Assembly (NCBI GenBank): GCA_037953625.1
Contig: CM075651.1
Location: 132,212,501-132,276,500, forward strand
Direction of reading: 5' to 3'
Source of the DNA: Crotalaria pallida
Lineage: Eukaryota > Streptophyta > Magnoliopsida > Fabales > Fabaceae
Length of the DNA stretch: 64,000 nt
Shown here: positions 11,702-23,330 of the stretch, in pieces
How positions within the stretch are numbered: position 1 is the stretch's first letter
Layout: each line of letters begins with the position of its first letter
Notes under the pieces: model-generated
What the model was told of the DNA's origin: nothing
Database searches by the model: none
Seen by the model: the letters and a program-made list of their open reading frames with translations, nothing else
Position numbers and translations under genes: made by a program

Positions 11702-13008
11702 GTAAGGGGAGACACTTTTCCACACTTTGAGTTAGGGATAGTTAGGGTTTATAATAGGACTTGGGTGTAATAGTTAAACCAGGATGTGGGTAACAAAATT
11801 GTTCTGGTTTAGAATTGGATTAAGGATGATTAGTTTATTTTTGGTTAATTTTATTTTAATTGAAAGGTTTGTGATAAATCCCTGTTTGTGTGGTATTAAA
11901 GTAGGAAGTGAAGAACCCTAGGGAGTTGACTTATATTAAGCACTCTGAGACATACCTGAGTATGTCGACTGATTTGTGGATATATGTTGATTGTTAATCG
12001 TTATTGTCATCTGTTGGGAATTAATTATGCGAACTAAGTGTTTAATGTGTATAATTGTGATTAAATGTTAAAGGTGTACGTGATATGTTGATTAATGTTG
12101 GATAATAGATGGTGAAAATGGCTAAATGATTGTAAGGATATAATATATGAATGCCTAAAGGTTAAGTGTATTATAATTGTTTGCTTAAGGGTGTGTGTGA
12201 TTATTGAAAATACATGAAGTGGTATTGGGTGTTAAATGTATAATTGTGGTGACGATGATTGTGTGAATCTTTGATATTACTTGCAATTATTTGAGTACTT
12301 GATGTATGGAACGTATATTGAACTTGACATGATGTACTTGACAATTTGTGGATGAGTTTTGATATTAAATAAAAAGGAATGCAGTGTGATTGATCCTTGG
12401 AAGCACCGACACACTAGGTGCCCTGCTAGGTGGTGAATTGCCTGCTAGGGCCAATTGCCTGTCAGGCCAATTGCCCATTAGGTCTAAATTCCCGTTAGGC
12501 GTCGGTGCGCCAATGGATCAATTCAATGCATATAACCACCTGAAAAAGGATAAAATGTGGACTGGAATTAAGAGAAATGATTTGAGTAAATTAATAAGCA
12601 TAGTCCTTACGGGTGATGCCTAATGGGTGTAAAGTCCTGACAGGTGTAAAGTCCCTAGTAGGTGGTGAATTGCCTAGCAGGTGCATCAAAAGGGAAATGT
12701 AATAAGAGGAATAAGAGAAGAATGGAAAATATGGTTTGTATATAGGCCTCTGACCTTAGGATGCATACAATGAGTATAAGGGATGTATGTGGGCCTCTGA
12801 CCTAAGAAGACATACATCGTGGAAATAAAAAGGATAATGGAAATGGAAATAATTATTGGGAATTTGGAACCAGGAATTGAATGTGATGCATTTTGTTAAT
12901 TCATTGCTTGACTTGATTATTATTCTTGAGTTTTTATTATGAGTTGTTTACTATCTTGTAATTCACTGTGTTGTGAAAAGGTCTCACCCTTAGTGGTTAA
13001 CATTTTAG
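11702..13008 (+). other. Possible intron inside the solo LTR
   Basis: A strong donor (AAG|GTAAGGGG) follows the leader, and TTAACATTTTAG|GTGATTGC is a plausible acceptor after a CTCACCCTTAGTGG segment. Both boundaries have counterparts at similar places in the other two long LTRs of the window, which argues for conservation rather than chance. Splicing is not proven. Confidence 0.45.
12420..12680. repeat. Short degenerate tandem repeats of about 17 bp
   Basis: Variants of AATTGCCTGYYAGGCC recur about every 17 bp from 12434 to 12500 (TGCTAGG, TGTCAGG, CATTAGG, CGTTAGG) and again near 12610-12685 (GTAAAGTCC and GAATTGCC units). A second repeated phrase, GGCCTCTGACCT, occurs at 12745 and 12792. 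They sit inside the proposed LTR intron. Confidence 0.7.
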
Positions 13009-13211
13009 GTGATTGCTAAGGAGCTTGAGGATCAGAGTGTCGCAGCGGAATAGTAGAAAGAAGGAAACTCTATTTTGTGCTACTTATATTGTGATTGGAT
13101 GCCCTACACTATTTGTAAACTCATTTTGTAAAAGAAATTTTAGAATCCCTCATTTCAATTATTAACTTTTATTTGCTAATTTATAAATAAGAATTGGGGT
13201 GTTACAGGTAA

Positions 13212-14357
13212 GAAATGTGAGAACTACCCAATGTCGTCATTTATTCCTAGATACATGAGCATATTTTTTTTTTAAAATTTTGTGCAAGAAAGTACAACCC
13301 GGCCCTAAGAGTAACACTAATGTATATTAAGGGTCAGGAGTTATCTACATATCTAAAGTTAATTTATATCAATCAAGGTCAATTTTCACTCACGGATAAT
13401 TGTAATTTGTATGTGTCATTATCAAGGGTATAGAGCAAAGTATGATTGAGAATACTCTTAGCAAATCAAGAAGAAATCGCGGAGGACTGCACTATCAATA
13501 TAGTTTATCGAGAAATTTGTTGCAAATATAAATCTAATTCATTCAATTTACTTATTAACAATTCTCATATCAATAAAATTATGCAATTAAGTTAAAATTG
13601 TCTATCGAATTTTTCAATTTGAAATATTTATTATATATGATGGGATGTGGTGTAATATATTTCTTGATGCACGCGTAATCTAAACTAGTTTATATTATAA
13701 AAAGAGGAAACCTTCAAGACAATAATTGTTGAAGTGGCATTTTCACATAATTTCCCAATTTTTCATTTTTTTTAAAAAAGAAAAATTTACCACATAATTT
13801 TCCAATATTTGTTTGTTTAAAAATCAAAATTTCAAATCTGAGGCAAATTTTGTGTTTCATATAACTTGGAATAATAGGATATTGATTCTATCTCATCAGT
13901 TTAACTCTATTGAGATTTTTTAAAAAAAAAAAACAAAAAACATCCGTATAAACAACAATGACAGGATATTTTGAATTTTAAAAAGAGTGTTTTCTATAAC
14001 TAATGGATAATAGGACACCGATTCCATCTCATCACTTTAACTGTGTTGAGATCTTCTTTTTTTTTAAACAAAAAACATTCGTATAAACAACAGCAGCAAG
14101 ATATTTTGAATTAAAAAAACCAACAAATTCTGGCTTTCAAGTTAAGTATATTATTTTGAATATTTAAAAAAAACAAAAATGAAAATTCAAATAAAAAAAT
14201 TCAAAAAATGACATATCAACATATGATCAAATATATTAACACGACAAAACCTTCAACAGGAATGGTGGTCAACAATCTATCTTGGACATAGTCGTTCTTG
14301 ATGAAGAGGTTTTATATTATATTTTTTTTCCACGTTTCCTTTTTTTTATATATATAT
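13212..14357. other. AT-rich flank containing a Helitron-like repeat
   Basis: No gene is seen. From about 13679 (TCTAAACTAGTTTATATTA then TAAAAAGAGGAAACC) the sequence resembles the repeat block at 8640-9900 and the 5' end of plant Helitrons. A phrase ACAACAGCAGCAAGATATTTTG and nearby variants recur. The tract is interrupted at 14357 by the first Tat element and resumes at 24610. Confidence 0.5.
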
Positions 14358-14996
14358 TGTAGGGTCAGCCGACCATACACGGACCCAAGTCTTACTAAAG
14401 GGGTTCTCCAAAGGTACTTTCCTCGGATTACTTGCCGTAAAAGTTCTTCGCTCGGACTCATGGACTCCGAGCAGACCAAAGGGCCAGGCTCGGACTTGAA
14501 GGATCCGAGCCTTACTATCGGTCCCCCATCCATCTGGCTCGGGACTCTAGGGCCGAGACATACCGTCGGCTTATGGATAGACTCAGTCTCACTCAGGCTT
14601 CATATCCCTTCCGCAAATCTCTCCTAGATTCTCGCTAACAACCTAGACATGAGATCTTTAGCTGATCCTAACCAGATTCTCGGAGCATAATCCTCCGATA
14701 TTATCTCCTAGAGTCTTGGTTCAGCACAACACTGATACAGGGCCCAAACGGCCCATATCAGCCTCTTCCAAACCCTATAAATAGCTCATTACAGCTAGGG
14801 TTTCAGGTAAGTACTCTCATCCCTAAGTTGACACTCTGCACACACACGTTGACTAGGGAGATCCTGTTTTTCCCAACTGGAACTGCAGAAATACCACAAG
14901 TCATATACTAATACTTGATCCTCTATTGGGCTCCTGGTTTTCCATAATCTTGAGCACTTGGAGGATTAAGGACATCCAGTGTTCCAGGACACTACA
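14358..14996 (+). repeat. 5' LTR of Tat element 1
   Basis: 639 bp, starting TGTAGGGTCAGCC and ending CAGGACACTACA. A TATA box TATAAATA lies at 14776-14783. The other LTR has the same length and nearly the same sequence. Confidence 0.97.
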
Positions 14997-15015
14997 TTGG
15001 CGCCGTCTGTGGGGA
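14997..15015 (+). other. Primer binding site of Tat element 1
   Basis: TTGGCGCCGTCTGTGGGGA follows the 5' LTR directly. TGGCGCC starts are common for plant Tat and Athila elements; the exact primer tRNA was not determined. Confidence 0.85.
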
Positions 15016-15049
15016 ACGAATAACCAGTATTCCCATTTCCACCGTACTC

Positions 15050-16410
15050 ATGGCAAACGACAACGATAACCAAGGACAAGGGGATCTCCGTCGTCGCCTT
15101 CGTGGGAGGCCACCTAAGAATGCAGGAAACGTTAGGGACAGAATCGCCCCAGGAAGACCTACTGGAGGCAATTGGGCTAACACTCCACCAGTTCCTCTGG
15201 TGGAGCAGACGGTTGCTCCCCCAGTTCCTCCGGTTCAGGCTAATGTTCCTCCAGTTCCTCCGGTGGTTCAAGCCACAGTTCCTCCCCTCGTTGAAGGCGG
15301 CGGAAGGCGATCCAATCCCCGCACTGTTCCAGATGGCCATGTTTCAGATTGGCATGATACTGCGGACTCAGGACCACATCAGTCTCGGAGGGCCCCTGCT
15401 GGGTCTCGAACGGGTGAAGGTCGGCGAGCTGAGCATTCCGCTCATCATGATCACTCTTGGGCCGTGAGATCCAACAGGGAAATACCTCACTTGACTAGGG
15501 GTCGTTTTGGAACGCTTCAAGGTGGACAACGTTCTGAAACAGAGGGTAGATCTTATATGACTACTTCCTCGGCCCGAAGGAGAGAAGAAACAATCATGGA
15601 AATCTTGAGAACTTAGACTTCCCTGATTGAGAAACAGAACCAAGCTATCGCCACTCTACAGCAGCAGAGCATGGCAAGAATAGCCGAGCAAGGCCCTCAC
15701 ATGGCTCTCGGCAACCCGAACAACCTTCCTCAACCCCCACCCCTCAACCCGAACGTGGTTCCTGAGCATGTTACTAGAGAGCCCCATCCTGGACATCCTT
15801 TCACTGTTGAGATTATGGCATTTCAGACCCCGCAGACTTATGTGGGCCATCAGAATATCCCTCGCTACACTGGGACAACTGATCCGATGGACCACATTGC
15901 AGCCTACGAGTCTTCCATGATGTTTTATGGAGGAGGGGATTTCATGAAGTGCCGAGCTTTCTCAATGACCCTGGGCTCGGCACCTTTGAGGTGGTTCAAC
16001 TCTCTACCTGCTAATTCGATTCATTCTTGGGCTGAGCTTAGGAGAGCATTCTTGAATCGATACACGACCAGTATGTTACAGCCGAAGTCAGATCATTCAT
16101 TAACAGGAGTCGCACAGAGTCCTGACGAGTCTCTACGCGACTACCTAGCTCAGTATCAACAGGAGGCAAGTGGCATATCAGGACTGCAATCTGGAGTATC
16201 TGTTCTTTTGCTAACTCAAGGGTTGCGGGATGGAGATTTCAAGGATTGTTTAATTGGGGAACCACCAAAGGATAAGGCCGAGCTAAGGGAAAGATCTAGG
16301 AAGTTTGTCAATCTGGAGAAATTACACAGAATCAGTACTGCGACACGGGGTAGGGAGGAACGACAGGAGCAACGACCTCGTCAAAACGATCCTCAGCTTC
16401 AGTGGAGGGG
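15050..16410 (+). pseudogene. Tat element 1 gag (broken)
   Basis: Gag would form the virus-like particle. The frame opens at ATG 15050 with a basic stretch (RRRLRGRPPKNAG) and a proline-rich linker (PPVPPVQANVPPVPP). An in-frame TAG at 15614-15616 breaks it, and the same frame continues to about 16400 with the plant gypsy gag core: YTGTTDPMDHIAAYE, FSMTLGSAPLRWFNSLP, FLNRYTTSM and ESLRDYLAQYQQEASGI. After RPRQND the frame is lost near 16400. The related element at the right end of the window has about 160 more codons here, including CDHHGGWGHTTDQC, a likely zinc-binding knuckle. So this copy has lost the gag C-terminus and its knuckle by deletion. Confidence 0.9.
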
Positions 16411-19400
16411 AAAGAAAAGGAGATCGAAAGAGGTATGTGGGGCAGGTCCTTTCGGTGGCAAGCCGACCAATCCAGAAGCCCAAAAAGAAGAACATTGTCA
16501 TCAGCTTCAGTGACGAGGATTTTGCTGATATTATTCAGGACCACAATGATCCAATGGTAGTTACAGCCAGACTCGGTAATTACAAAGTGAAAAGGATTCT
16601 CGTCGATCAGGGGAGTTCAGCAGACATTATGTTCTTGGATCTGTTCGAGGCCTTGAAGTTGAAAAGATCTGACCTAACTCCATTTGAGGGAAGTTTGATT
16701 GGCTTTACGGGTCATTCCATTGTTCCCTTAGGCCACATTCATCTCCCAGTGACCATGGGGGAGCAACCGTCTGCTCGAACCGAGATGGTAAAGTGGCTAG
16801 TTGTCCAAGCACCGTCGGCATACAACGCCATCCTTGGCCGTACTGCACTTCAATCATTTGGTGCCGTTGTATCAACCGTTCACCTAGCCATGAAGTTTCC
16901 AGGGTCTGATGACCAGGTGGTAACGGTACGTTCCGAACAAGAGTTGGCTCGGAAATGTTACAATATCAGCTTGGGCAAACTGAAGCTGGATGATGATGAG
17001 AAGATTATGCAAGAAGTTCTCAACAAGGGAAGTGTTAATCTGGCAGATCTTGACGTTAGGGAGGAGGATGAAACTAGGCCAACTCCCCAGGGGGACTTCA
17101 AGAAGATAATTCTGGGGACCGATCCACCCCGTTGCGTCAAAATTGGTGTTGGCCTTGCTGAGGAAGTTGAAAGAGAGCTAACAGAGTTGCTGGTAGAAAA
17201 CAAAGACTTGTTTGCCTGGACATCGGCAGACATGCCAGGAATCGATTCGAACTTCATCTGCCACAAGTTAAGTGTGTATCCTGGTGCCAAGCCGGTGTGT
17301 CAGAAGAAAAAACGGGTCGGAACTGAGAAGGCTCAAGCAACAGAAGAAAAGGTAGCCAAGCTTCTTGAGGCAGGATTTATCAGGGAAGTGGTATATACTG
17401 ATTGGTTGGCTAATCCCGTACTGGTCAAAAAGTCCAACGGAAAATGGAGAATGTGCGTGGATTACACAGACTTGAACAAAGTTTGCCCCAAGGATCAATA
17501 TCCACTTCCCTGCATAGACAAACTTGTAGATAGCTCGGCAGGGTATCAAAGGCTATCCTTCATGGATGCTTATTCGGGATACAATCAGATCCCTATGTAT
17601 CCCCCGGATCAGGTGAAGACTTCGTTCATCATGGAAAATGCTACATATTGTTACAATGTCATGCCGTTCGGACTTAAGAACGCTGGGGCAACGTACCAAC
17701 GAATGATGAACAAGGTGTTCGGCCCACTGATTGGACCTAGAATGGAGGTATACATTGACGATATGATTGCAAAGAGCTTGAAGGAAGAAGATCATGCTAA
17801 GGATTTAAAGGTCATCTTGGGCAGAATTCGAGAGTTTGATATGAGGTTAAATCCGGAAAAGTGCACGTTTGGGGTCCCTGCTGGTTCATTCCTCGGATTC
17901 ATGCTCACTGAACGAGGGATCGAGGCAAATCCATAGAAGTGCCGAGCCATCCTCGAGATGAAGAGTCCATCCGATATCAAGGGAGTACAACAGTTGGCAG
18001 GTCGGGTTGCGGCTCTTTCTAGATTTTTATCTCAGTCAGCTCGGAAGGCTCTACCATGGTACCAACTACTACGGAAGGAGAAGGAAAAGACGTTCGAGTG
18101 GAATGAGGCATGCGAAAAGGCCTTCACTGACCTTAAGAAGTACTTGGCATCCCCTCCAATCTTGTCTAGCCCTGTAAATGGAGAAATTCTATTCCTTTAC
18201 TTATCAGTGGGTGACTCAGTGGTCAGTTCGGTTCTGGTTCGGGAAGAGTCAGGTAAGGAATCCCCGATTTATTTCGTCAGCCGAGCACTACAGGGACCAG
18301 AGCTGAGGTATCAGAAGGTAGAAAAGTTGGCATTCTGTTTGGTTATCACGGCCAAAAGATTGCGTCAATACTTCCAGAGCCACCACATCAAGGTCAGAAC
18401 GGCTCAGCCGATCCGTCAGATACTCCAAAAACCAGACTTGGCAGACAGAATGGTGACTTGGGCCATTGAACTTTCCAAGTTCGACATCACTTTCAAACCA
18501 AGGAAGGCAAAGAAGTCCCAGGTCTTAGCTGACTTTCTCACCGAGTTTACTGAGCCATTGACGAGCTCAAACTTGGACAGGAACATCTATGTCGATGGGT
18601 TGAGCAACAAGCTCGGGGCAGGTGCTGGAATAATCTTGGAGAATTCCGAGGGAATTACTTTGGAATATTCTTTGAAGTTCGGATTTCCGACTTCGAATAA
18701 TCAGGCGGAGTATGAAGCTTTAATGGCTGCTCTGAGGATGGCGAAAGAAGTAGGGGCCCGAGAAGTGAAGATTTTCAGCGATTCTCAGTTGGTAGTATCG
18801 CAAGTGAAAGGTGATTATCAAGCCAAGGAACCCATCCTCCAAAAATATTTGGAGAAGGTGAAGTTCCTGTCTTCAGAGTTTGCCAAGGTTGAATTTTGTC
18901 ACATCCCAAGAGAAAGCAATGGGCGAGCGGACATTCTTTCCAAACTTGCTTCAACAAAGGGTCCTGGAAATAACAATACGTTGATCCAAGAAATGGTGCA
19001 TGGACCTAGCGTTGTCCTCTCCGTTTCGGTGGATCCAAGTTGGACTTCTCCGATCATAAGCTACTTGGAACAAGGAATTCTGCCGACGGATCCAATCGAG
19101 GCCAAAAAGCTTGTCAAAAAGGCATCCCAATTTGCCATGATCGATGGAATTCTGTTTCGCCGAGGGGTCAGCGGCCCCATGCTCAGGTGCTTAGACCCCG
19201 CCGAAGCAAAGCAGGCACTGGAAGAAGTCCATGGAGGTATCGGAAGCCATCATGTTGGGGGGAAATCATTGGCAAAAAAGATTCTAAGGGCAGGATACTA
19301 TTGGCCGACCCTACAACAGGATGTTATTAGTCATGTGAGAAGATGTGAAAAATGTTAGTTTCACAGTGATGTCTACCAGAAGCTGGCCGAGGAACTCCAT

Positions 19401-20276
19401 TCACTTTCATCTCCCTATCCCTTCTATCAATGGGGAATGAATTTGATTGCCCAGTTCCCCACCGCGCCAGGACAACTCAAATGGGTGATAGTGGCCATCG
19501 ATTATTTTACCAAGTGGATTGAAGCCGAGCCCCTAGCAACTATCTCGTCGGCCAAGGTGCAGCAGTTCTTTGAGAGACAGGTTGTGGCTCGGTTTGGAGT
19601 GCCACAAGTTTTGGTAACCGACAACGGGACTCAATTCGCAACAAAGGCATTCCAAGACTTTGTCAACGCTTTGAACATTGAACACTATTTTTCTTCGGTC
19701 GAGCACCCTCAGACCAATGGACAAGTAGAATCAGTGAACCAAAGTATCATTCAGGGGATCAAGAAGAGACTCATCGGTGCAAAGGGAAATTGGTTAGAAA
19801 ACTTGCATGAAGTGCTTTGGTCGTATCGCACCACCATACAGACTTCGACGGGAGAAACCCCTTATCGTCTTACTTATGGTTGCGACGCTGTCATCCCGAT
19901 ATAAAGGATCATCCCTTCTTTTCGAGCCATACAACAACCGAACCCCCTCAACAACACTTTACTGTGTGAGGACCTAGTTCTGTCGGAAGAAGTCAGAGAT
20001 TTAGCTGCCGAACGGGAAAGACATGCCAAGCTTATGCTAGCGAAAGGGTATAATCGCTCAGTAGTGCCCAGAGAATTCGAGGTAGGTGACCTCGTCCTAC
20101 GAAGAGCCGACATCGGCCTAAAAAATGCTAAGGATGGGAAACTGGCTCAGAATTGGGAAGGTCCATGCCGAGTAGCTTCCAAAACGGGAACGAGAGCCTA
20201 CAAGCTCGAAACTCTCTCGGGTGCCCTCATCAACAACACGTGGAACGTGGCAAAACTTAGAGCATATTTCAGTTAG
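16410..20276 (+). pseudogene. Tat element 1 pol: protease, RT, RNase H x2, integrase (broken)
   Basis: The pol frame enters after the gag deletion and runs to TAG/TAA-interrupted ends at 20276. Protease: ILVDQGSSADIMF (near 16600). Reverse transcriptase: WRMCVDYTDLNKVCPKD, MPFGLKNAGATYQRMMN and the catalytic YIDD (17750-17761). RT-linked RNase H: about 18100-18540. A second RNase H of archaeal type follows (18585-18960), with its acidic residues in YVDG, NQAEYEAL, SDSQLV and RADILSK. Integrase: the HHCC part (HHVGG...RRCEKC), then AIDYFTKWIEAEPL, VTDNGTQF and EHPQTNGQVE (19240-19800), and a C-terminal WEGPCRV segment. In-frame stops lie at 17934-17936, 19356-19358 and 19902-19904; the second Tat copy has sense codons at these places. 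The enzyme set cannot be made in one piece. Confidence 0.93.
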
Positions 20277-20779
20277 AACTTTCTATCTATTTCAATTCCG
20301 TTTTCAATTGTTTTTGTTTTATTATTACCTTTGTTCTGTTAAGACTGTTTCTTTTTAATGATGGTGTACGCTCGGTGGAACTCCGAGCCCATTGTATTTA
20401 CTGCTTCGAATAAATAAAAATTTTGTTATTGAATTCATTGTATCTACGTACTTTTCCTCATAACCGACTAGCCACCGTTTATGACGCGAACGATTATAAA
20501 CAGCTCAAATGAGAGCTTATAACTCGTCAAGTACCTTAAAAGGATTCCCGATTCAAACATGATTTGTTTTAAAAATCATTTATACATCGCGGATAGAGGA
20601 ACCCACCTCGGCTAAAGTGCTGGAGTTCCGAGGTCTTAACACTTGAATTCTTAACACAAAGAACAGAAAGAAGCATAAAATAAAAGCGGATATTATAAAT
20701 ATTCCAAACCAGTTACAGCAAAAAGATTTAAACCCATCTATTGGGGCAGATAAAAAAGTAAAGAGGCAAAAGAAAAAAG
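20277..20779. other. Non-coding spacer between pol and antisense ORF
   Basis: No ORF of note. The sequence holds CTCGGTGGAACTCCGAGCCC near 20371, and CTCGGCTAAAGTGC with a nearby CCGAGG, so several short inverted pairs. Both converging reading frames, pol on plus and the antisense ORF on minus, would end around this spacer, so it may hold 3' ends for both. The corresponding spacer in the second Tat element (47443-51486) has received a solo LTR. Confidence 0.5.
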
Positions 20780-23330
20780 CTATTCGATATCAGACAGTAC
20801 TACGCTGTCAGGGTCGAACTTCTCATCTTCCTCTTCCTCGCCTTTGGCACCCTCGGCCTCTTCTTCCTCGAATTCCTCGGCGAAATGGTCAGGTAGATCA
20901 TTGCTGCTCATGTCAATGGGAACCCCATTCGCGCCCACAATCTGACCATTCTTGACAGCAAAGAGGGGGTCGGCGCCCTTTGTCACGAGGCTAGGGTTCA
21001 TGATGCGAAGTTGCTCGGCTATGTTAAGGAAGGAATCTTCAACTGCGTGACTCCAGTTGTACAGATTCTCCTGAGCTGCCTTCTTATGTTTAAGAGCTTT
21101 CGCTCTCATCTTGTCCAAAGAGGATCGAAGCCCTGTAACCTCATCCCTAGCATATTCAAGTTGCTCCTGAGCCACAGCAGAATCCTCTTTAGCCTTTGTC
21201 AGGATTTCCTCAGATTGCCTCAACTTTTCCTCAGCCTCTTGACGAGTCTTTTCGGCCGTTTCTTTATCAGCTTCGGCCTTAGCCTTGGCGCCTTCAGATT
21301 CCTGCATTCCCTTCTGCAGTCTTTCATTCTCGGCCGCCAGTGCTTGAAGCTTTTTCTCAAAGCCTTCCACCTGAAGCTGCAAGTAGTCTTCCCGAGCCTC
21401 AGCATCGTTTCTTTTCTTCTTCTCTTCAGGGGCCACCCCAGCATGAACGTCATCACCAAGCCTACCAAGGAAATGGAGAATGCTTGCACCTCGCAGGAGA
21501 CTCCTCACCAAGGCCGAACAGTTATTTTCCCATGTGCCTGGGGTCCAGGCACCAATCACTTCAGCGTCCTCGGGAGGAAAGATAGTTGCATTAAAGGAAT
21601 CTGAAATCCTCTTAGCCCACACAGTTTTGGCGACAGCGTCGTCCATACCCTCAGTAACTTGAATCCCCCTGTGGGGTTTACTTAGATTGAGCCAATCACC
21701 AGCCAATCCTTTCCCTTTTTCCAACCGAGGCCTTTTGGAGGAACACTCAGGAGTACTTTTAGCACTTGGTTGCGTTTCCGATTGGACGGTTTGCTCAACA
21801 TTCTCGGCGGCCTGAGGAACTTCGGCTGGGATAGTTTGTGAGGCAACTTTGGTACTTTCCGTTGGAGTTGGCTCGGAGGCTTGGCTTTTAGCCGAGGATC
21901 CTGAATCTCCTCTTACAGCAGCCAGTTGAGCCATCCTGGCCGAAGCAGCTGCACTCTTCTTGGCTTTTGACGCTTTCTTCCCCATTTTTTCTGCGACAAG
22001 AAAAAATGTGTTTTAAAAAAAAAGAAGTACCCAGTTCGGCCTTCACTTCGGCCCGTGTCCTCTTCAACAGAATTTTCTTTGTATCAATTTGACCATTCGC
22101 TTGAAGATACTCCCAAACTCGGTCGCATAACTGCCTCTCGGCTTTAGTTAAGTCGACCTTATAATCAAATTGATACAAGGAGGCCCCTCGGTTATAAATG
22201 CCGTTAGACCAACTCAAAGGGAAATGAGGCACGACCTTAATTTCCCCTTCTTCCTCAACTCGTTCCATGAACCAGCACACCTCGGCACCAGTGTATTCGT
22301 ATTGGAAGAAGAGCGGTTTGAAGGACTTCCAAGAATCGGTAACTTTGGCGAAGAGGGCATGCTCTCTTCGAGCCTTCAAAGACACCCAAAGTCCCTTTGA
22401 GTCGCCGAACTTATTTACTTGGGGAGCGTACAACCAGAAGAAGGATCGCAAAACTATTGAAATGCCCTGACAAAGGCCCACCCGCTCAGATGTAGCTGGC
22501 TTGGGGCTACACCTAAATGCTTTAGGACTTCTATCTCAAAGGTGGAAAAGGGCGTGCGGATTCCGACCTTTGTCACTATTTCCTCATAAAAGTAAAAGAA
22601 CTGTCGGTTTTCAGGCACTTGAAGGCATATCCGGTCGTCTATGCTCGCATGTCTTAATACAAATTCCGAGGCATTCCCATCTTCGTTCGGAGGCGTTAGA
22701 AGTGGACGAAGGTGGTTCAAGCTGCTAGCCGTTAGCAACGAGGACCTTGTTCCAAGCACTTCCCGATCGAAGACAGCATCGTACTGTGCATGGTTGGGTG
22801 ATAGAGGGTATTCTTCTGGATGGGTATCACACCTGCGTTCCACCATATCTAGGGAAAAAGTAAAAGGCTCGGCGTTAGCATTTTTTATAGCAGGCATTTT
22901 AATTCTAAAGTTAAGGCCGAGCCTAAAACCTTTTCCCCCCTCCCTCTTAGGACTTCCCAAAGACTCCTCCCTCCTCGTAGACCGCTCTGGACTAGTCCTA
23001 ACCTGAGCTCGCCGCTCGGCAAACCTATAAGCCAACAGCCACCTACCATCCTCTACGGGGTCAGAAGGGTATTCTGTTGACAAGGGTTTTACCTCAAATG
23101 GCTCGTTTACCCCTTCGCCGAGAGGGGGGACAGGGAAAATCTCCTACTGCACCATTACTAGTATCGCCAGAATCAGAACTAATCTCTATGGGAACAAAAT
23201 CAGCATCAACATCCCCAGGATCCCCAGAACTAGAACTAGAATCGTTGGAAGGCTCCTCTCCTAATCTCCTACAAAGTTCATGGTAAATCTTCTTCCAATC
23301 TCTCCAACTCCCCATAGTTATGAAATCCAA
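20780..23330 (-). pseudogene. Antisense ORF of Tat element 1 (Transposase_28-like plus coiled coil)
   Basis: This reads opposite to gag-pol, between pol and the 3' LTR. The likely start is MGSWRDWKKIYHELCRRLGE at about 23315. A frame change near 23120 leads to EYPSDPVEDGRWLLAYRF and a conserved middle (RTPFSTFEIEVLKHLGVAPS, LHLSGWAFVRAF, then APQVNKF and GLWVSLKARR). That pattern matches the Pfam family called Putative gypsy type transposon (Transposase_28, PF04195), as I recall it. There is a frameshift with a small loss near 22470. A last frame (21985-20780, 401 aa) starts MGKKASKAKKSAAASARMAQ and has a long Glu/Lys/Ala coiled coil (about residues 195-310) and an acidic tail ending DSVVLSDIE. 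The role of these antisense proteins is not established. At least two frame breaks make this copy unlikely to be whole. Confidence 0.85.

Larger units (their letters stand above)
10436..13206 (+). mobile_element. Solo long LTR (gypsy, Tekay/Del-like)
   Basis: This is a 2771-bp insertion that starts TGTAACGATC and ends GGGGTGTTACA, flanked on both sides by GGTAA (10431-10435 and 13207-13211). The terminal TGTAAC/GTTACA pair, the 5-bp duplication and the absence of gag-pol mark it as a solo LTR. The long LTR and TGTAACACC-type ends suggest the Tekay/Del chromovirus group, from recall. Inside are a palindrome array (11117-11338), a TATA box (11354-11360), a CT-rich leader (11395-11700), a possible donor at 11701/11702, short tandem repeats (12420-12680) and a possible acceptor ending at 13008. 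Related long LTRs occur at 41675 and 47818. Confidence 0.88.

Noticed and set aside
14298..14627. Frame spanning the left border of Tat element 1
   Set aside because: It runs from flanking DNA into the LTR and has a counterpart in the other LTR; it is not a gene.
21011..21604. Long plus-strand frame overlapping the antisense ORF
   Set aside because: It is the shadow of the coiled-coil reading frame on the minus strand and has no domain of its own.
21991..22030. A possible 40-bp intron joining two parts of the antisense ORF of Tat element 1
   Set aside because: The donor and acceptor look good and the join is in frame, but 40 bp is too short for a normal plant intron and the acceptor AG is absent in Tat element 2.
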